Both the position numbers and the translations under genes were made by a program. A stretch of 64,000 nt of DNA from Rehmannia glutinosa. Lineage: Eukaryota; Streptophyta; Magnoliopsida; Lamiales; Orobanchaceae. The stretch's first letter is position 1. Every line of letters begins with the position of its first letter. The DNA lies in NCBI GenBank assembly GCA_016081115.2, contig CM071931.1, forward strand, positions 22,668,317-22,732,316, written 5' to 3'. Below the pieces are notes generated by a model. That model saw nothing but the letters and a program-made list of their open reading frames with translations. It was not told the origin of the DNA and did no database searches. Positions 10,078-20,291 of the stretch are shown one piece after another.

Positions 10078-10250
10078 GGGCCAACTCGGCCCCCCTTCCT
10101 TTTAACTTTTTTTTTTATTTTTACTAGGTAAAATATTTTTAAAAAAATTAGTTAATATTTATGGGTATTTTTTTAAGTTTATTATTTGGCCTAACCCAAT
10201 TTCGTGTATCGGCCCACCCCATAATAATTCTTAGCTACGCCATTGCATAC
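10078..10250. other. Right half of an unclassified DNA element split by the solo LTR
   Basis: It ends TTCTTAGCTACGCCAT, the approximate inverse of ATGGCGGATGTAGG at 9721-9734. It also carries GGCCTAACCC and GGCCCACCCCAT. The pair resembles termini of small plant DNA transposons. No target duplication was resolved. Confidence 0.4.
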
Positions 10251-10266
10251 AACACATATTCGATAA

Positions 10267-10590
10267 TCAACTAAACTTTGGCACGTAAATATTCTGGAAC
10301 AAAACCCACATATAGTTTAGGACATAAGATTCTTGAAACTTGAAATCTTCTTCTCAAAAAAAAAAAAATTAAAATATCATGCATGAAGTTCTATCGCATA
10401 CCCTGGCTCGTTTTGGCTCTAAGGATAACGAGTCCAAGAGAAAGTGTTTCCATCAATCCATGTCCGACACATAGGAAACCAACAAGAATTTAATGGTGAC
10501 ATTTATCTATGGACAAATTATAAAAATCATTCGAATGTCCCAATAATAAAAAACAAGCGCTAAAAACTTAACCGCATAAATGATAGTTTA
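10267..10590. repeat. Diverged 300-bp direct repeat, copy 1
   Basis: It aligns throughout with 12225-12525: TTCTGGAACAAAACCCAC versus TTCTAGAACAAAATCCAC, TCCATGTCCG in both, AAGAATTTAATG in both, and CATAAATGA in both. Divergence is high with many indels, so the duplication is old. No coding potential is apparent. Confidence 0.65.
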
Positions 10591-11689
10591 ACGATTCTAT
10601 GATTTTATTCGAAGAAGAATCCAAGCACTACAACATAAATGACGTTAGGTAATACAAATTTTGTAGCACTTTTTACATAAGGTACATATGTAACACATGT
10701 TTGTAACACTTTTTACATTACAATATTTATGTAACACTTTTAAAGACTTTATCAATATGTAACACTTATATGTAACACTTTTATATAAGTAACACTTTTT
10801 AAGTATTTTTTTTTTTTGTTATTTCTTTTGTAACGCAAATAGGTAACACTTTCATCAATATGTAACACTTTTATATAAGTAACACTTTTTAAGTATCACT
10901 TTGTTATTGTTATTTCTTTTGTAACGCAATATGTATCACTTTATTTAAGAAGCACTCTTGGCACCAATATATTTTATTGATTGTAACACTTTTTAAGCTA
11001 TATTTTAGTAACAAAAAATTATATAACTATCATTAAATATGTCAAAGATTTATTTAATTAAATGATGTCACCAAACATAAAAATTGTAGACATCATGTAC
11101 TCTGTTTTTTTAACTGAATTTTTGTTTACTTTTTACAAAGTATTTTAGTTTTGCTTTTATTATTTTATTTTTTACGAAGGCAATTAATTCCGTCTTAATA
11201 CCGACGGAAAATGCTCATGTATATATTTTATTATTATTATTTATTTATTTTTTAACTTTTACTAACGGGGACCAATTTCATTGTTAACCTTTTTTTTTTT
11301 TTTTTACTTTTTTAAAAAAATTACCAATGAAAATTGATGTTGTCGGTAATTACTTAGGAATTTTTCCGTTGGTAAATTATTATTTTGTAATTTTCTTTAT
11401 TATTTAATTTTTTAATGTTAGAACTTTTTTATATGTCGGTAAATTAATTTTATATTTTTTTATATTTTTTATTTTTTACCGATTGAATATTTATTATTCG
11501 ATAAATTTATTTTATAAATTTTTTATATTTTTAATTTGTTGTGTCCTTTAATATATAATATAATATGATTTTCAAACTATATACTATACAATATAAAACT
11601 TGATATATACAGTGTATAATATAATTTAATACATATATTATAAAACATAATCTTTATTATATAAAATATATTATATATACATATAATAT

Positions 11690-11745
11690 ATATATATATG
11701 TATGTGTGTGTGTGTGTGTTTGTGTGTATGTGTATATATAAAACA
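11690..11745. repeat. TA/TG microsatellite
   Basis: Alternating TA then TG dinucleotides (ATATATATGTATGTGTGTGTG and onward) inside the CACTA element. Confidence 0.9.
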
Positions 11746-11762
11746 AAGCAAAAATTGTAATA

Positions 11763-11830
11763 AGAATCAACTTAGCTTAGTGGCAACTTCCATACATAAC
11801 AGGTCGTGGGTTCGAATCTACTTGGTGACA
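11763..11830 (+). repeat. tRNA/SINE-like segment with Pol III A and B boxes
   Basis: TAGCTTAGTGG at 11773-11783 fits the box A consensus TRGCNNAGYGG. GGTTCGAATCT at 11809-11819 fits box B in ten of eleven positions. The spacing is tRNA-like. The T-arm stem does not pair well and no acceptor stem is visible, so it is not a working tRNA but more likely a SINE head or tRNA-derived remnant. Confidence 0.4.
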
Positions 11831-12224
11831 AAAAATAGTATTTCTACGAAGTGCTACAAAAAAAGTGTTACATAAGATTCATATCTAACACTTTAGAAGT
11901 ATTTTTTTTAAAGTGTTACAAATATAAAAAGTGTTACAAAAAGGTGTTACATAAGATTCATATGTAACACTTTAGAAATATTGCTTCAAAGTGTTACCAA
12001 TAGAAAACTTAATGTAACACTTAGAAAAAGTGTTACTAAAAGATAATAAAAGTGATACCTTTGACTATAGGTAGCACGGGCAACTGCAGCGCCTTAAAAG
12101 TGCTACCTATTGTCTATAGTAACATTTTATGGCCATTATGTAACATTTTTTGAATGTTACCTAATGTCATTTATGTTGTAGTGAAGGGTGGAGGGATTGT
12201 GTTTTTAGCCTAGGAAAAAACTAA

Positions 12225-12525
12225 AGTTTGACACATTAATGTTCTAGAACAAAATCCACGTATATATAGTTAGACATAAAATCTTGACAAATATTTTAGT
12301 TTCAACTTCTTAAGATCTCATGGATATATCACACACCACTGGCTTAATTTTTCCATAAGGACATCGGGTTTTTGAGAAAATATTTCCATCGGTCCATGTC
12401 CGTCCTCCCAATGGAGCTAATTAATAAGAATTTAATGTTATTTATGGATAAATTGTCAAAATCATTTGAATGTCTCAACAATGCTAAACGAGCCAAAAGC
12501 TTAATGGCATAAATGACAATCTATG
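12225..12525. repeat. Diverged 300-bp direct repeat, copy 2
   Basis: Counterpart of 10267-10590 in the same orientation. The CACTA element lies between the copies. Nothing coding is seen. From 12526 to 12890 there is only AT-rich sequence without recognisable features. Confidence 0.65.
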
Positions 12526-12893
12526 TAAAGTACTAAAAATTAATAATACAGTTTGTAGGTTACAAAAAATTGCCTTCTACTCTTTGATTTATTCTCATTA
12601 TACGTGAAAACTTATTTATATTTTGCTTGAAATAAATGTAACTTTTGTTTTCGCCGTACTACTTTTTATGGTCAATATATTTTTTGGTTTCCTTATAATA
12701 AAAAGTCAAAAGTAACACCCTTTTTTTCTTGTTACAAGAAGTCAAATTGGAGTAGTCTTTCTCGTCACTTACAACAAATTCAATGGCTTTTTTTCCCCAT
12801 TTGGGTAGCACAAAAAAGGCAAAAAATCTGCACCCACTAACCTTAAAAGACAAAAATTAAGGAATATCCGGATTTTCATGTGCCCTAACTGAT

Positions 12894-13030
12894 TATAAAT
12901 AGAGACAATTCAAGGGTTTCTTCTCATCAATTCAACAGCTTAAACAAAGACACCTTCACAAATACACATACACATACACAAACCCTTCGTCTGCGCAGAG
13001 AGCCTGGTTTGGTCTGTGGATAACTAATTA
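12894..13030 (+). promoter_or_regulatory. Putative promoter and leader exon, locus copy A
   Basis: TATAAATAG at 12894-12902 is a good plant TATA box. About 30 bp downstream begins a CT/CA-rich, ATG-free leader (TTTCTTCTCATCAATTCAAC), followed by GCGCAGAGAGCCTGG. The same TATA, spacing and leader recur at 24464-24600 (copy B), so the unit is conserved between copies. The following DNA is T-rich with intron character. The gene was not recognised. It could be a host gene fragment or part of an unidentified element. Confidence 0.5.
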
Positions 13031-13404
13031 ATCTTCATCTTTTTTTTTTGTTTTTTATTTCTTTGCGGGTTTTTCTGATCTTTTTAATTCGAGTCTTGCT
13101 TCTTGATTTTATCGATGTTGTGTGTGGACTTAGCTTCTTGATCTTTGTTTTAATGGTGTGGGTCTTGCTTCTTGATTGACATTAGACACATGCAACTCTA
13201 CATATCACACCACCCCACGTTAATTAAATAGAGTATTAACTGATCAGAAAAAAAGAACATGTCTATTTGTTTAGAATTTTTTGCCTCACGTCAGAGGTTT
13301 TGTGTTTAACCATTGATTCTAAACAAGGGTTTTGAGTTTTAAGTCATTTTTTAAGCAAATGGATTTATTACTCAATACTCATCAGATCACATGTTTCAAA
13401 ACGG

Positions 13405-14290
13405 AGTTATTTAATGTTGAATTTACGATTTTTTTATTTATATATTTGTACATTTTGTATTCTAATATTGTATAATTACTCTCTTTGTGTGAGCACGTAA
13501 ATTTTGTATCGTGCACCCCCTTTCAACTTCGTAAAATTTTTAAAATTAACATTACTAATATATATACATGATGTGATGGAGTTAGCGAAGTCTTATATTA
13601 TGATGTGATGTTATCTATCTGTTCTTTGTCAATCTTTATTTTGTGTGTGTGTATATATATATATATTATGTTCATATATATTGAGAGTTTGTATATTGAT
13701 TTGAACATGGCTTTGCGTTTTTCTCTTCTTTTTTTTTTTTTTTTTTTTATAAAGACACATATAATGTTCTCTTTTCCATGTAGGGTGGTCCAAGACAATC
13801 ATCCTTACAGAGGGAATCATCAGTTATTTAATGTTGAATTTATGGTTTTTTTTATATATTTGAACATTTTGTATTAACATATAATATAATTAATCTCTTT
13901 GTGTGAGCACGTGATTTTTGTATCGTGCATGGGCGTAGAGCGCCGCCACAGCCCCTTTCAACTTCGTAAAATTTCTAAAATTAACATTACTTTATATATA
14001 TATATATATATTATATATATATATATGATGTGATGGAGTTAGCGAAGTCTTATATTATGATGTGATGTTATCTATCTGTTCTTTGTGAATCTTTATTTTG
14101 TGTGTGTGTGTCTATATATATATAGTATGTTCATACATATTGAGAGTCTGTATATTGATTTGAACATGGCTTTGCGTTTTTTCTCTTCTTGTTTTTTTCT
14201 TTTTTATAAAGACACACATATGTTCTCTTTTCCATGTAGGGTGGTCCAAGACAATCATCCTTACAGAGGGAATCATCAATTTCGCGGACA
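13405..14290. repeat. Tandem duplication of a 420-bp intron/exon segment
   Basis: Two head-to-tail copies meet at about 13825. Both contain TTATTTAATGTTGAATTTA, GTGTGAGCACGT, GATGTGATGGAGTTAGCGAAG, a GT/TA microsatellite, TTTGAACATGGCTTTGCG and the acceptor-plus-exon TCCATGTAG/GGTGGTCCAAGAC. Partial homologues lie in copy B at 25255-25400 and 40715-40870. Confidence 0.85.
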
Positions 14291-14313
14291 TCTCAATATT
14301 TTGATAAATATTG
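14240..14313 (+). other. Possible internal exon of locus copy A
   Basis: A strong acceptor (TTTTCCATGTAG) and a strong donor (TTG/GTGAGT) bound a 74-bp segment. The acceptor and first 40 bp occur again at 13784-13824, in the upstream tandem copy, but without the donor there. One frame is open, reading VVQDNHPYRGNHQF and HLNILINI. No family was recognised. Confidence 0.35.
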
Positions 14314-15199
14314 GTGAGTTCATAATCAAATGATTTTTATTTAGCTATAAATTTATGGAAGCATATTGACAATGACAGTTTTTTATTGTTACGAAGATTA
14401 AATAATTCGTATGCTTTAGTTATTGAACAGTGAAATACTTGTACTCATGTAGCAGGCAGGTTCTGCATCCTAAATTACATGTTCTAACCTTGAACTACAA
14501 ATAGATAATGTATTTGCATTTGTCCGACCAAAACATGTAAAAAACATTTAAATAAAGTAAGAATATTCACGTGTAAAAAATGGATCCATCACATGAATTA
14601 CATGTTAGAGATAACTAAGATGATGCTAATACGATAACCTAATTGTATATATTTTAGGAAATCAAGTATTAAGTGGTTTACTATTTGGGATTGTGTTCTT
14701 GATTAACTTTGTCATTTTGTTTCAAATTTGAGTTTTTGATTGGAATTTATTATATGGGCAACATAAGTTATGATATAGAGGTGTTAAATCATTCGTGCCA
14801 TTAATCAATACCCTTTTCTTATTAATGTCAGTTGTTCAAAGCAATGGAACAAGAACAGGAACGTGATAGCGCTGGCATGTCGTTTGCCAACAAAATTGAC
14901 GCACATCAAGGAGAATGACAACTTTTGTTGGGCGATGGACCAAATTGAAGCAAGCTAGGACCAAGAAATGGGTGATCTATATAGAAAGATGAATACATAA
15001 TTGATGTAGGTAACAACGCAAATCCTTTAAGCACTCTACAGGAACTGCAATTCAAGCAAGTCAAGAGTGTCTCTTTTTTACGTTCTGTTCGGGAAAAGTT
15101 TCTATCTTCACATGACAAGAAAATCCATAGTTTAAAAATATTTACTCCAAAGATGATACAGAATCATAGGATGATTACTATACAATATGATATCATATT
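14314..15199 (+). other. Possible intron and following exon of locus copy A
   Basis: 14314-14831 is AT-rich and intron-like and ends TTCTTATTAATGTCAG, a good acceptor. From 14832 a frame stays open for about 40 codons (NVIALACRLPTKLTHIKEND) to a stop near 14958. A different frame offers a short ATG-started peptide at 14844. No similarity was recognised. The rest to 15199, where Copia C inserted, shows nothing clear. Confidence 0.3.
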
Positions 15200-15542
15200 T
15201 GAAAGCAAACACAACTGCTCTTATCAAGCTCAAACAAACAACCCCTATAATGTGACATCATCCATGACCTCACCAATGATTGCAAAGATTCCATCTGACA
15301 TAGGATTGCACAGGATTATTAGCTCATGATTTTATTCTGATTGTTTGTTACATTAGAAAGAGTAAGATGATGACACTTGTACGTATTGGATGGCTTCAGT
15401 GTACTATATAATCAATAGTACAGTAGCCACAACAATCCATTCAAATGAAATACTATTTCCAGTAAATTCATTGCATTATGTTTTCTTCTATTTTCTCTGT
15501 TTTTATATCTTTTATAATGAAGCAATATCAGCTTTTCTCACA
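15200..15542 (+). repeat. Copia C 5' LTR
   Basis: It starts TGAAAGC, ends TTCTCACA and matches 19950-20291 with few differences. TACTATATAATCAATAG near 15401 is a plausible TATA region. Confidence 0.9.
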
Positions 15543-15560
15543 TGGTATCAGAGTGGGTTA
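15543..15560 (+). promoter_or_regulatory. Copia C primer-binding site
   Basis: TGGTATCAGAGTGGGTTA immediately follows the 5' LTR and matches the plant initiator methionine tRNA 3' end over its first 11 bases. Confidence 0.85.
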
Positions 15561-15609
15561 AGGCCCGACGATCCATCTTCTGACTTTTCTTCTTTTGTGT
15601 TTATTATTC

Positions 15610-16520
15610 ATGGTTGCTAACTCTGCTGCTATAGTAGTGGTTGAATCCGTTATACAGCCACAAAGTCAGCTTATTTCTGTGAAGCTCGCAGAGAGCAAAT
15701 ACTTAGTTTGGAAACAACAAATATGGGCATCCATTAGAGGCTATGGATTAGAGGGATATCTCACTGGTACAAATATAATGCCAGATGAGTTTTCCCCAAC
15801 TGATTCTGAAAATCCAAAAATTATTAATCCCTCTTTCTTAACATGGAATAGGCAAGATCAACTTCTTGCTTCGTGGTTATTATCCTCATTATCTGAGAGT
15901 GTGTTAATCTCTACTTTTGGTTTGAGCACCTCAAAAGAAACATGGGAATGCTTATAAACCACTTTTTCAAGCAAAAACCAAGCTAAAGTGATGCAATTTC
16001 GATTATATCTGCAAACTCTTAAGAAGGGCAGTTTGCATATGAGTGAATACTTAACAAAATTAAAGGTTGCTGTGATTTGTTGGGATCTGCTAGTGAGCCT
16101 GTGAGCCAAAAAGATCAGGTTATGTATGTGCTAAGTGGGCTAGGCCCCGAGTATAACCATATTGTGGTCTCAGCTACATCTAGGATGTAGCCTCTGAGTT
16201 TAATTGAGCTTCATGCCTTGCTTCTCAGTTTTGAGAACAAACTGGAGACTTTTGAAAACAAGAATTTTATTGAGGATGGATATTTTTCTGTTAATCTTGC
16301 TACTCATACTCAGAATATTGGCAATAGAAGGGGTGGAAATCCTCATAACCTCAGAGGGAGAGGATTTAACAGAGGTTTTACACAGAATATTGGACAAAAT
16401 GTTACCAATAGAGGCAGAGGCAGGTTTGGTGGTTTTAGAGGAAGAGGAGGAAGTTTTGGAAACAATAGACCTCGTTGTCAAATTTGCCACTATAACAATC
16501 ATACTGCAGACAAGTGATTT
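15610..16520 (+). pseudogene. Copia C gag
   Basis: The ATG at 15610 follows the PBS by about 50 bp and opens MVANSAAIVVV, then LISVKLAESKYLVWKQQIWA (the conserved gag N-terminal SNYLLWK motif) and WNRQDQLLASWLLSSLSES. A TAA near 15955 ends the first frame. Continuation is visible as MQFRLYLQTLKKGSLHMSEY and onward. An Arg/Gly/Asn-rich stretch at 16320-16470 leads to the zinc knuckle CQICHYNNHTADK, where the final Cys codon has become a stop (TGA, about 16515). Gag would form the particle and bind RNA; it is inactive here. Confidence 0.8.
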
Positions 16521-16599
16521 TATACCTCATTCTGGGAATTTTAATGGAAATCAACAGAATCAGCAATAGAGTTACCCTCAGCAGAGTTCTTTTGGAGGA

Positions 16600-17100
16600 T
16601 CTAATGTTAATGTTGCCAGTCTCACCAATGATGATGTATCTCAAGATCTAAATTGGTAGCACGAATCAGAGCCACTAACCATGTCACCTATGATTTGGGA
16701 AACCTCAACATTGTTTGTGACTATCAAGGAGCTGAGAAGGTCCAAGTTGGAAATAGACAAGGTTTGAATATTTCTCATTTTGGTAATTCTGTAGTTGCAC
16801 CACCTGATTCTAAGCAATGTTTTCTTTTAAAAAATCTTTTACATGTCCCACATATCACCAAAAATCTCATTAGTGTTAGTCAATTTGCTCAAGATAATAA
16901 TATCTTTTTTGAATTTCACTTTTCCCTTTGTCTTGTGAAGGATCTGTGCACATGGAATGTTCTTCTTCAAGGAGCACTTAAGAATGGCCTATACAGTTTC
17001 AATCTCTCAAGTTCTGCTACAAATAAGCCTTCTGATCCTGCTAATAAGCACATCTTTGGTACTGTGTCCATAAATTATGCGATTGTTAAGGATAAATAGA
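16600..17100 (+). pseudogene. Copia C protease and pre-integrase region
   Basis: In the 16653-17099 frame ATNHVTYDLGNLNI marks the segment just after the protease active site. The expected D-S-G-A before it now reads RIRA, so the active site is destroyed. LKNLLHVPHITKNLISVSQF (about 16830-16890) is the conserved protease C-terminal stretch. LQGALKNGLYSF starts the pre-integrase domain, which continues in another frame with FRLGHPS near 17116. Confidence 0.75.
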
Positions 17101-18250
17101 TTTAGATGTTTGGAATTTTAGGCTTGGGCACCCTTCTTTACTCTTTGTTAAAGGGCCCTTCAGAGTTGTAATATTCCTTTCAATGAGAATGAAAAACAAA
17201 CTTTATGTTCATCTTGTCTTCTATCTAAATCTCATAAGTTACCTTTTGCTTCTTCTAATTCTCATAGTTATCAACCTTTTGATCCTATTCATAGTGATTT
17301 GTGGATGATGCTACTAGATATACTTGGCTATATCTTCTTAAAGCCAAATCAGATACATTCCAAGCCTTTGTTCATTTTAAAACTTTTGTTGAGACACAAT
17401 TTCATAAGACCATTAAAATTCTGCAATCTGTTGGAGGTGGAGAATTTAAGGCATTAACTGGTTATCTAAACAAAAATGGGATACTTCACATATTCTCTTG
17501 TCCTTATACACCTTAGCAGAATGGTATTGCTGAAAGAAAGCATAGAAACACGAAAGAAAGCATAGAAACATCACTGAGGTTGTGTTGTCCTTGTTATCTC
17601 ACAGTCATATTACTCAAAAGTGTTGGGACACAGCTTTTACTAGTGTTGTATATCTTATTAATCGAACTCCCTCTAAACCTCTTCTTTTCAAAACTCCTTT
17701 TGAAGCTATTAATCGAACTCCCTCTAAACCTCTTATTTTCAAAACTCCTTTTGAAGCTCTCAATGGTTACAAACCTGATCTCCTTCAACTTAGAGTTTTT
17801 GGATGTCTTTGTTATCCCTATCTGAGGCCTTACAACAAACATAAGCTTGAGTATAGAAGTCAACCATCTGTTTTTCTTTGTTATAGCCCACATCATAAAG
17901 GATACAAGGTTCTTCTTCCTAACAACAAGATCATTATCACAAGGCACCTGGTTTTTGATGAAACTCAATTTCCTTTCCTTGACAAATACAACAATGAAAC
18001 TGCCCCTAGCCCACTCACACAACCTAGTGACACTGGTAATTCTCACTCTCTTCCACCTTTGCCTTTAGTTCAAACATCTCCTCCTCTAGCAGAATCAGAG
18101 ACCAATTCCAACACAGCTGATATAGACAACCAAACTTCCAGTTCTCCCACTTCTTCCTCCTCTTCTCATGATCTCAATTCTGCTCCTTCAGTTGCACACT
18201 CACCTAGCATTTCTTTAGAAAAAGGTGGTCAACTATATGTGTCTTAACCA
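17100..18250 (+). pseudogene. Copia C integrase
   Basis: 17301-17516 reads MDDATRYTWLYLLKAKSDTF, then SVGGGEFKALTGYLNKNG; GGGEF replaces the expected SDGGGEF. After a TAG stop, QNGIAERKHR (about 17519) gives the catalytic Glu region, immediately duplicated by 20 bp. 17582-18247 is one open frame: SHITQKCWDTAF, VVYLINRTPSKPLLFKTPFE, then FGCLCYPYLRPYNKHKLEYR and a Ser/Pro-rich tail. It contains an in-frame 17-residue tandem duplication. Integrase would insert the cDNA; this copy is dead. Confidence 0.8.
17657..17758 (+). repeat. 51-bp in-frame tandem duplication in integrase
   Basis: ATTAATCGAACTCCCTC and the following bases to GAAGCT occur twice head to tail (17657-17707, 17708-17758), differing at one base (CTTCTT/CTTATT). 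The result is two copies of INRTPSKPL(L/I)FKTPFEA. Confidence 0.95.
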
Positions 18251-18334
18251 ATAAGAGCTAATGATCAAGCTGATGCTATTTCTACTAATCCGCTCTCTCA
18301 GCATGGTTCAAGTGTTGTTGCAGGTTCTCATCAT

Positions 18335-19350
18335 ATGGTGACAAGATCTAAGGCTGGTATAGTGAAGCCTAATGTCTGCATCTCTCTTCTAGGAATATTG
18401 GAGGAACCTACTTTTGTACAGGAAGCCCTTTCCATCCCAGAATGGAAACAAGCCATGGCACATGAATATGAAGCTCTTATTAAGAATGATACTTGGACCC
18501 TTTGTCCTCTGCCACAGAATAAGGCTCTTATTAGCTGTAGATGGGTTTTCAAAACAAAAAAGAATGCTGATGGAAGTCTTGCTAAGTATAAAGCATGGTT
18601 AGTTGCCAAAGGGTACACACAAACATTGGGTTGTGACTACACTTAGACATTCAGTCCAGTTGTGAAACTAGCCACTATCAGAATTGTTTTGAGTATTGCT
18701 ATATCTCAATCTTGACACATCAGGCAGTTAGATGTTGCTAATGTTTTTTTTGAATGGAGATTTGGATACTGAGCTTTATGGAGAACATCCCCCAGGATTT
18801 GTTCAATAACAATCTCATTCCCTTGTTAGCAAATTGAAGAAATGTCTTTATGGGCTTAAATTGGCTTCAAGAGCATGGACAAGCAAGTTTGCTAGTGTGC
18901 TACTTCTTCTTGGCTTTTCTGCTGATAAATCTGATAATTCTCTATATTTCAGACATCGTGGGGATTCTTGTATCTTAATATTGGCCTATGTGGATGATAT
19001 TGTGATCACTGGTAATCAGAATTGTGATATTCAAGCTGTTATTGATGAAATGCAACAACATTTTTCCTTAAAGGATCTAGGGAACTTGAATTACTTTCTT
19101 GGGATTGAATTCCTTCATAAAACTGGTAGTCTTTTTCTCAGTCAAAGAAAGTACACAGAGGATTTGTTGAAGAAAGCTGGCATGACAGATACAAAAGGCT
19201 CTGCTACACCTATGGTTAGCAACCCTTTTCTATCTAAATTTGATGGACAACCTATTGAGGATTTCAAACTCTACAAAAGCATTGTGGGTGGTTTATAGTA
19301 TGCAACCTTAACAAGGCCTGAAATCAGTGAAATCAGTTTCAGTGTTAATC
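18335..19350 (+). pseudogene. Copia C reverse transcriptase
   Basis: 18335-18646 reads MVTRSKAGIVKPN, EEPTFVQEALSIPEWKQAM and LISCRWVFKTKKNADGSLAK, then AWLVAKGYTQTLGCDYT before a TAG replaces the Glu of YTETFSPV. The segment to 18833 is frame-broken (QLDVAN then FEWRFGY). 18834-19298 is open: KKCLYGLKLASRAWTSKFAS, LILAYVDDIVITGN with the catalytic YVDD at about 18987, LKDLGNLNYFLGIEFL and KAGMTDTKGSATPM. A stop follows VGGL. Confidence 0.85.
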
Positions 19351-19352
19351 GT

Positions 19353-19945
19353 GTGAGTCAGTTTATGCAAAATCCATTGGACAAACATTGGAAAGCTGTA
19401 AAGAGGATCTTAAGATATTTAGTCAGGACACTAACTTATGGTTTGAGCTTGATGCATCATCATCTCTCGATTTTCGCTTTTGCCGATGCTTATTGGGCAT
19501 CGATCTTGAAGCACCACACGAGGATATTGTGTTTTCATAGGGAGTAATTTGGTTTCCTGTAGTTCTAAGAAGCAACCAACTGTAGCAAGATCTAGCACAT
19601 AGGCTGAGTATAGGAGTTTAGCAGCTGCAACATGTGATGTTTTGTGGATCCAATCAGTTTTGACAGAACTTAAATTCCAATTTCAAAAGAAAGCAACTAT
19701 TTGGATGGATAATCATGGAGCTATATTCTTAGCAGGGAATCCAGTTTTTCATTCTTGAACAAAACATTTTGAAATTGATTGGCACTTCATCAGAGATATG
19801 ATAGCAAGTAAATCAGTGGATGTTCAATATGTTCCTTCTTTAGATCAAATTGGTGATATTTTCACTAAACCTTTGACAGGGCAATTCTTCACTCGGCTTC
19901 GCAACAAGTTACATGTTTTGCCATGGACCCTGTTCGAATTGAGGT
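19353..19945 (+). pseudogene. Copia C RNase H
   Basis: It reads MSQFMQNPLDKHWKAVKRIL, RYLVRTLTYGLSL and FAFADAYWASIL, where ADADWA is altered to ADAYWA. Further on, frames give SSKKQPTVARSS, a TAG in place of Thr or Glu of STEAEYR, ATIWMDNHGAIFLAGNPVFH and, after a stop, TKHFEIDWHFIRDM. 19798-19925 gives VDVQYVPSLDQIGDIFTKPL, the conserved polyprotein end, just before the polypurine tract. Confidence 0.8.
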
Positions 19946-19949
19946 GGGA

Positions 19950-20291
19950 TGAAAGCAAACACATCTGCTCTTATCAAGCTCAAACAAACAACCCCTATAA
20001 TGTGACATCATCCATGACCTCACCAATGATTGCAAAGATTCCATCTGACATATGATTGCACATGATTATTAGCTCATTATTTTATTTTGATTGTTTGTTA
20101 CATTAGAGAGAGTAAGATGATGACACATGTACGTATTGGATGGCTTCAGTGTACTATATAATCAATAATACAGTAGCCACAACAATCCATTCAATGAAAT
20201 ACTATTTCCAGTAAATTTTTTGCTTTATGTTTTCTTCTACTTTCTCTGTTATTATATCATCTATAATGAAGCAATATCAGCTTTTCTCACA
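19950..20291 (+). repeat. Copia C 3' LTR
   Basis: Direct repeat of 15200-15542 beginning TGAAAGC and ending TTCTCACA, preceded by the polypurine tract. Confidence 0.9.

Larger units (their letters stand above)
10626..12183. mobile_element. Non-autonomous CACTA element, TSD AAG
   Basis: Terminal inverted repeats start CACTACAACATAAATGAC at 10626 and end GTCATTTATGTTGTAGTG at 12183; the match extends about 28 bp with one mismatch. A 3-bp duplication AAG lies at 10623-10625 and 12184-12186, as expected for CACTA. Both subterminal regions are packed with GTAACACTTTT motifs, direct on the left and inverted on the right (AAAGTGTTAC), which would be the transposase-binding sites. The 1,558-bp body has no transposase. 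It holds a microsatellite and a tRNA-like segment. Confidence 0.9.
15200..20291 (+). mobile_element. Copia LTR retrotransposon C
   Basis: LTRs of about 343 bp (15200-15542 and 19950-20291) are nearly identical and enclose PBS, gag, protease, integrase, RT, RNase H and a polypurine tract (GAATTGAGGTGGGA, 19936-19949). The flanks are ATATT (15195-15199) and ATATC (20292-20296), a target duplication with one change. The 5.1 kb length, ~340-bp LTR and gag wording suggest an Ale/Retrofit-type element; the lineage is inferred. Stops and frameshifts break all proteins although the LTRs still match closely. Confidence 0.9.

Noticed and set aside
11763..11830. A functional tRNA gene
   Set aside because: Box A and B are present but no acceptor stem or proper T-arm pairing could be drawn.
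12659..12853. Minus-strand 64-codon ORF
   Set aside because: AT-rich, Lys-rich, low-complexity translation with no recognisable motif.
13598..13877. ORFs over the microsatellite in the tandem duplication
   Set aside because: The translations are poly-Tyr/Ile or poly-Lys products of TA and T runs.
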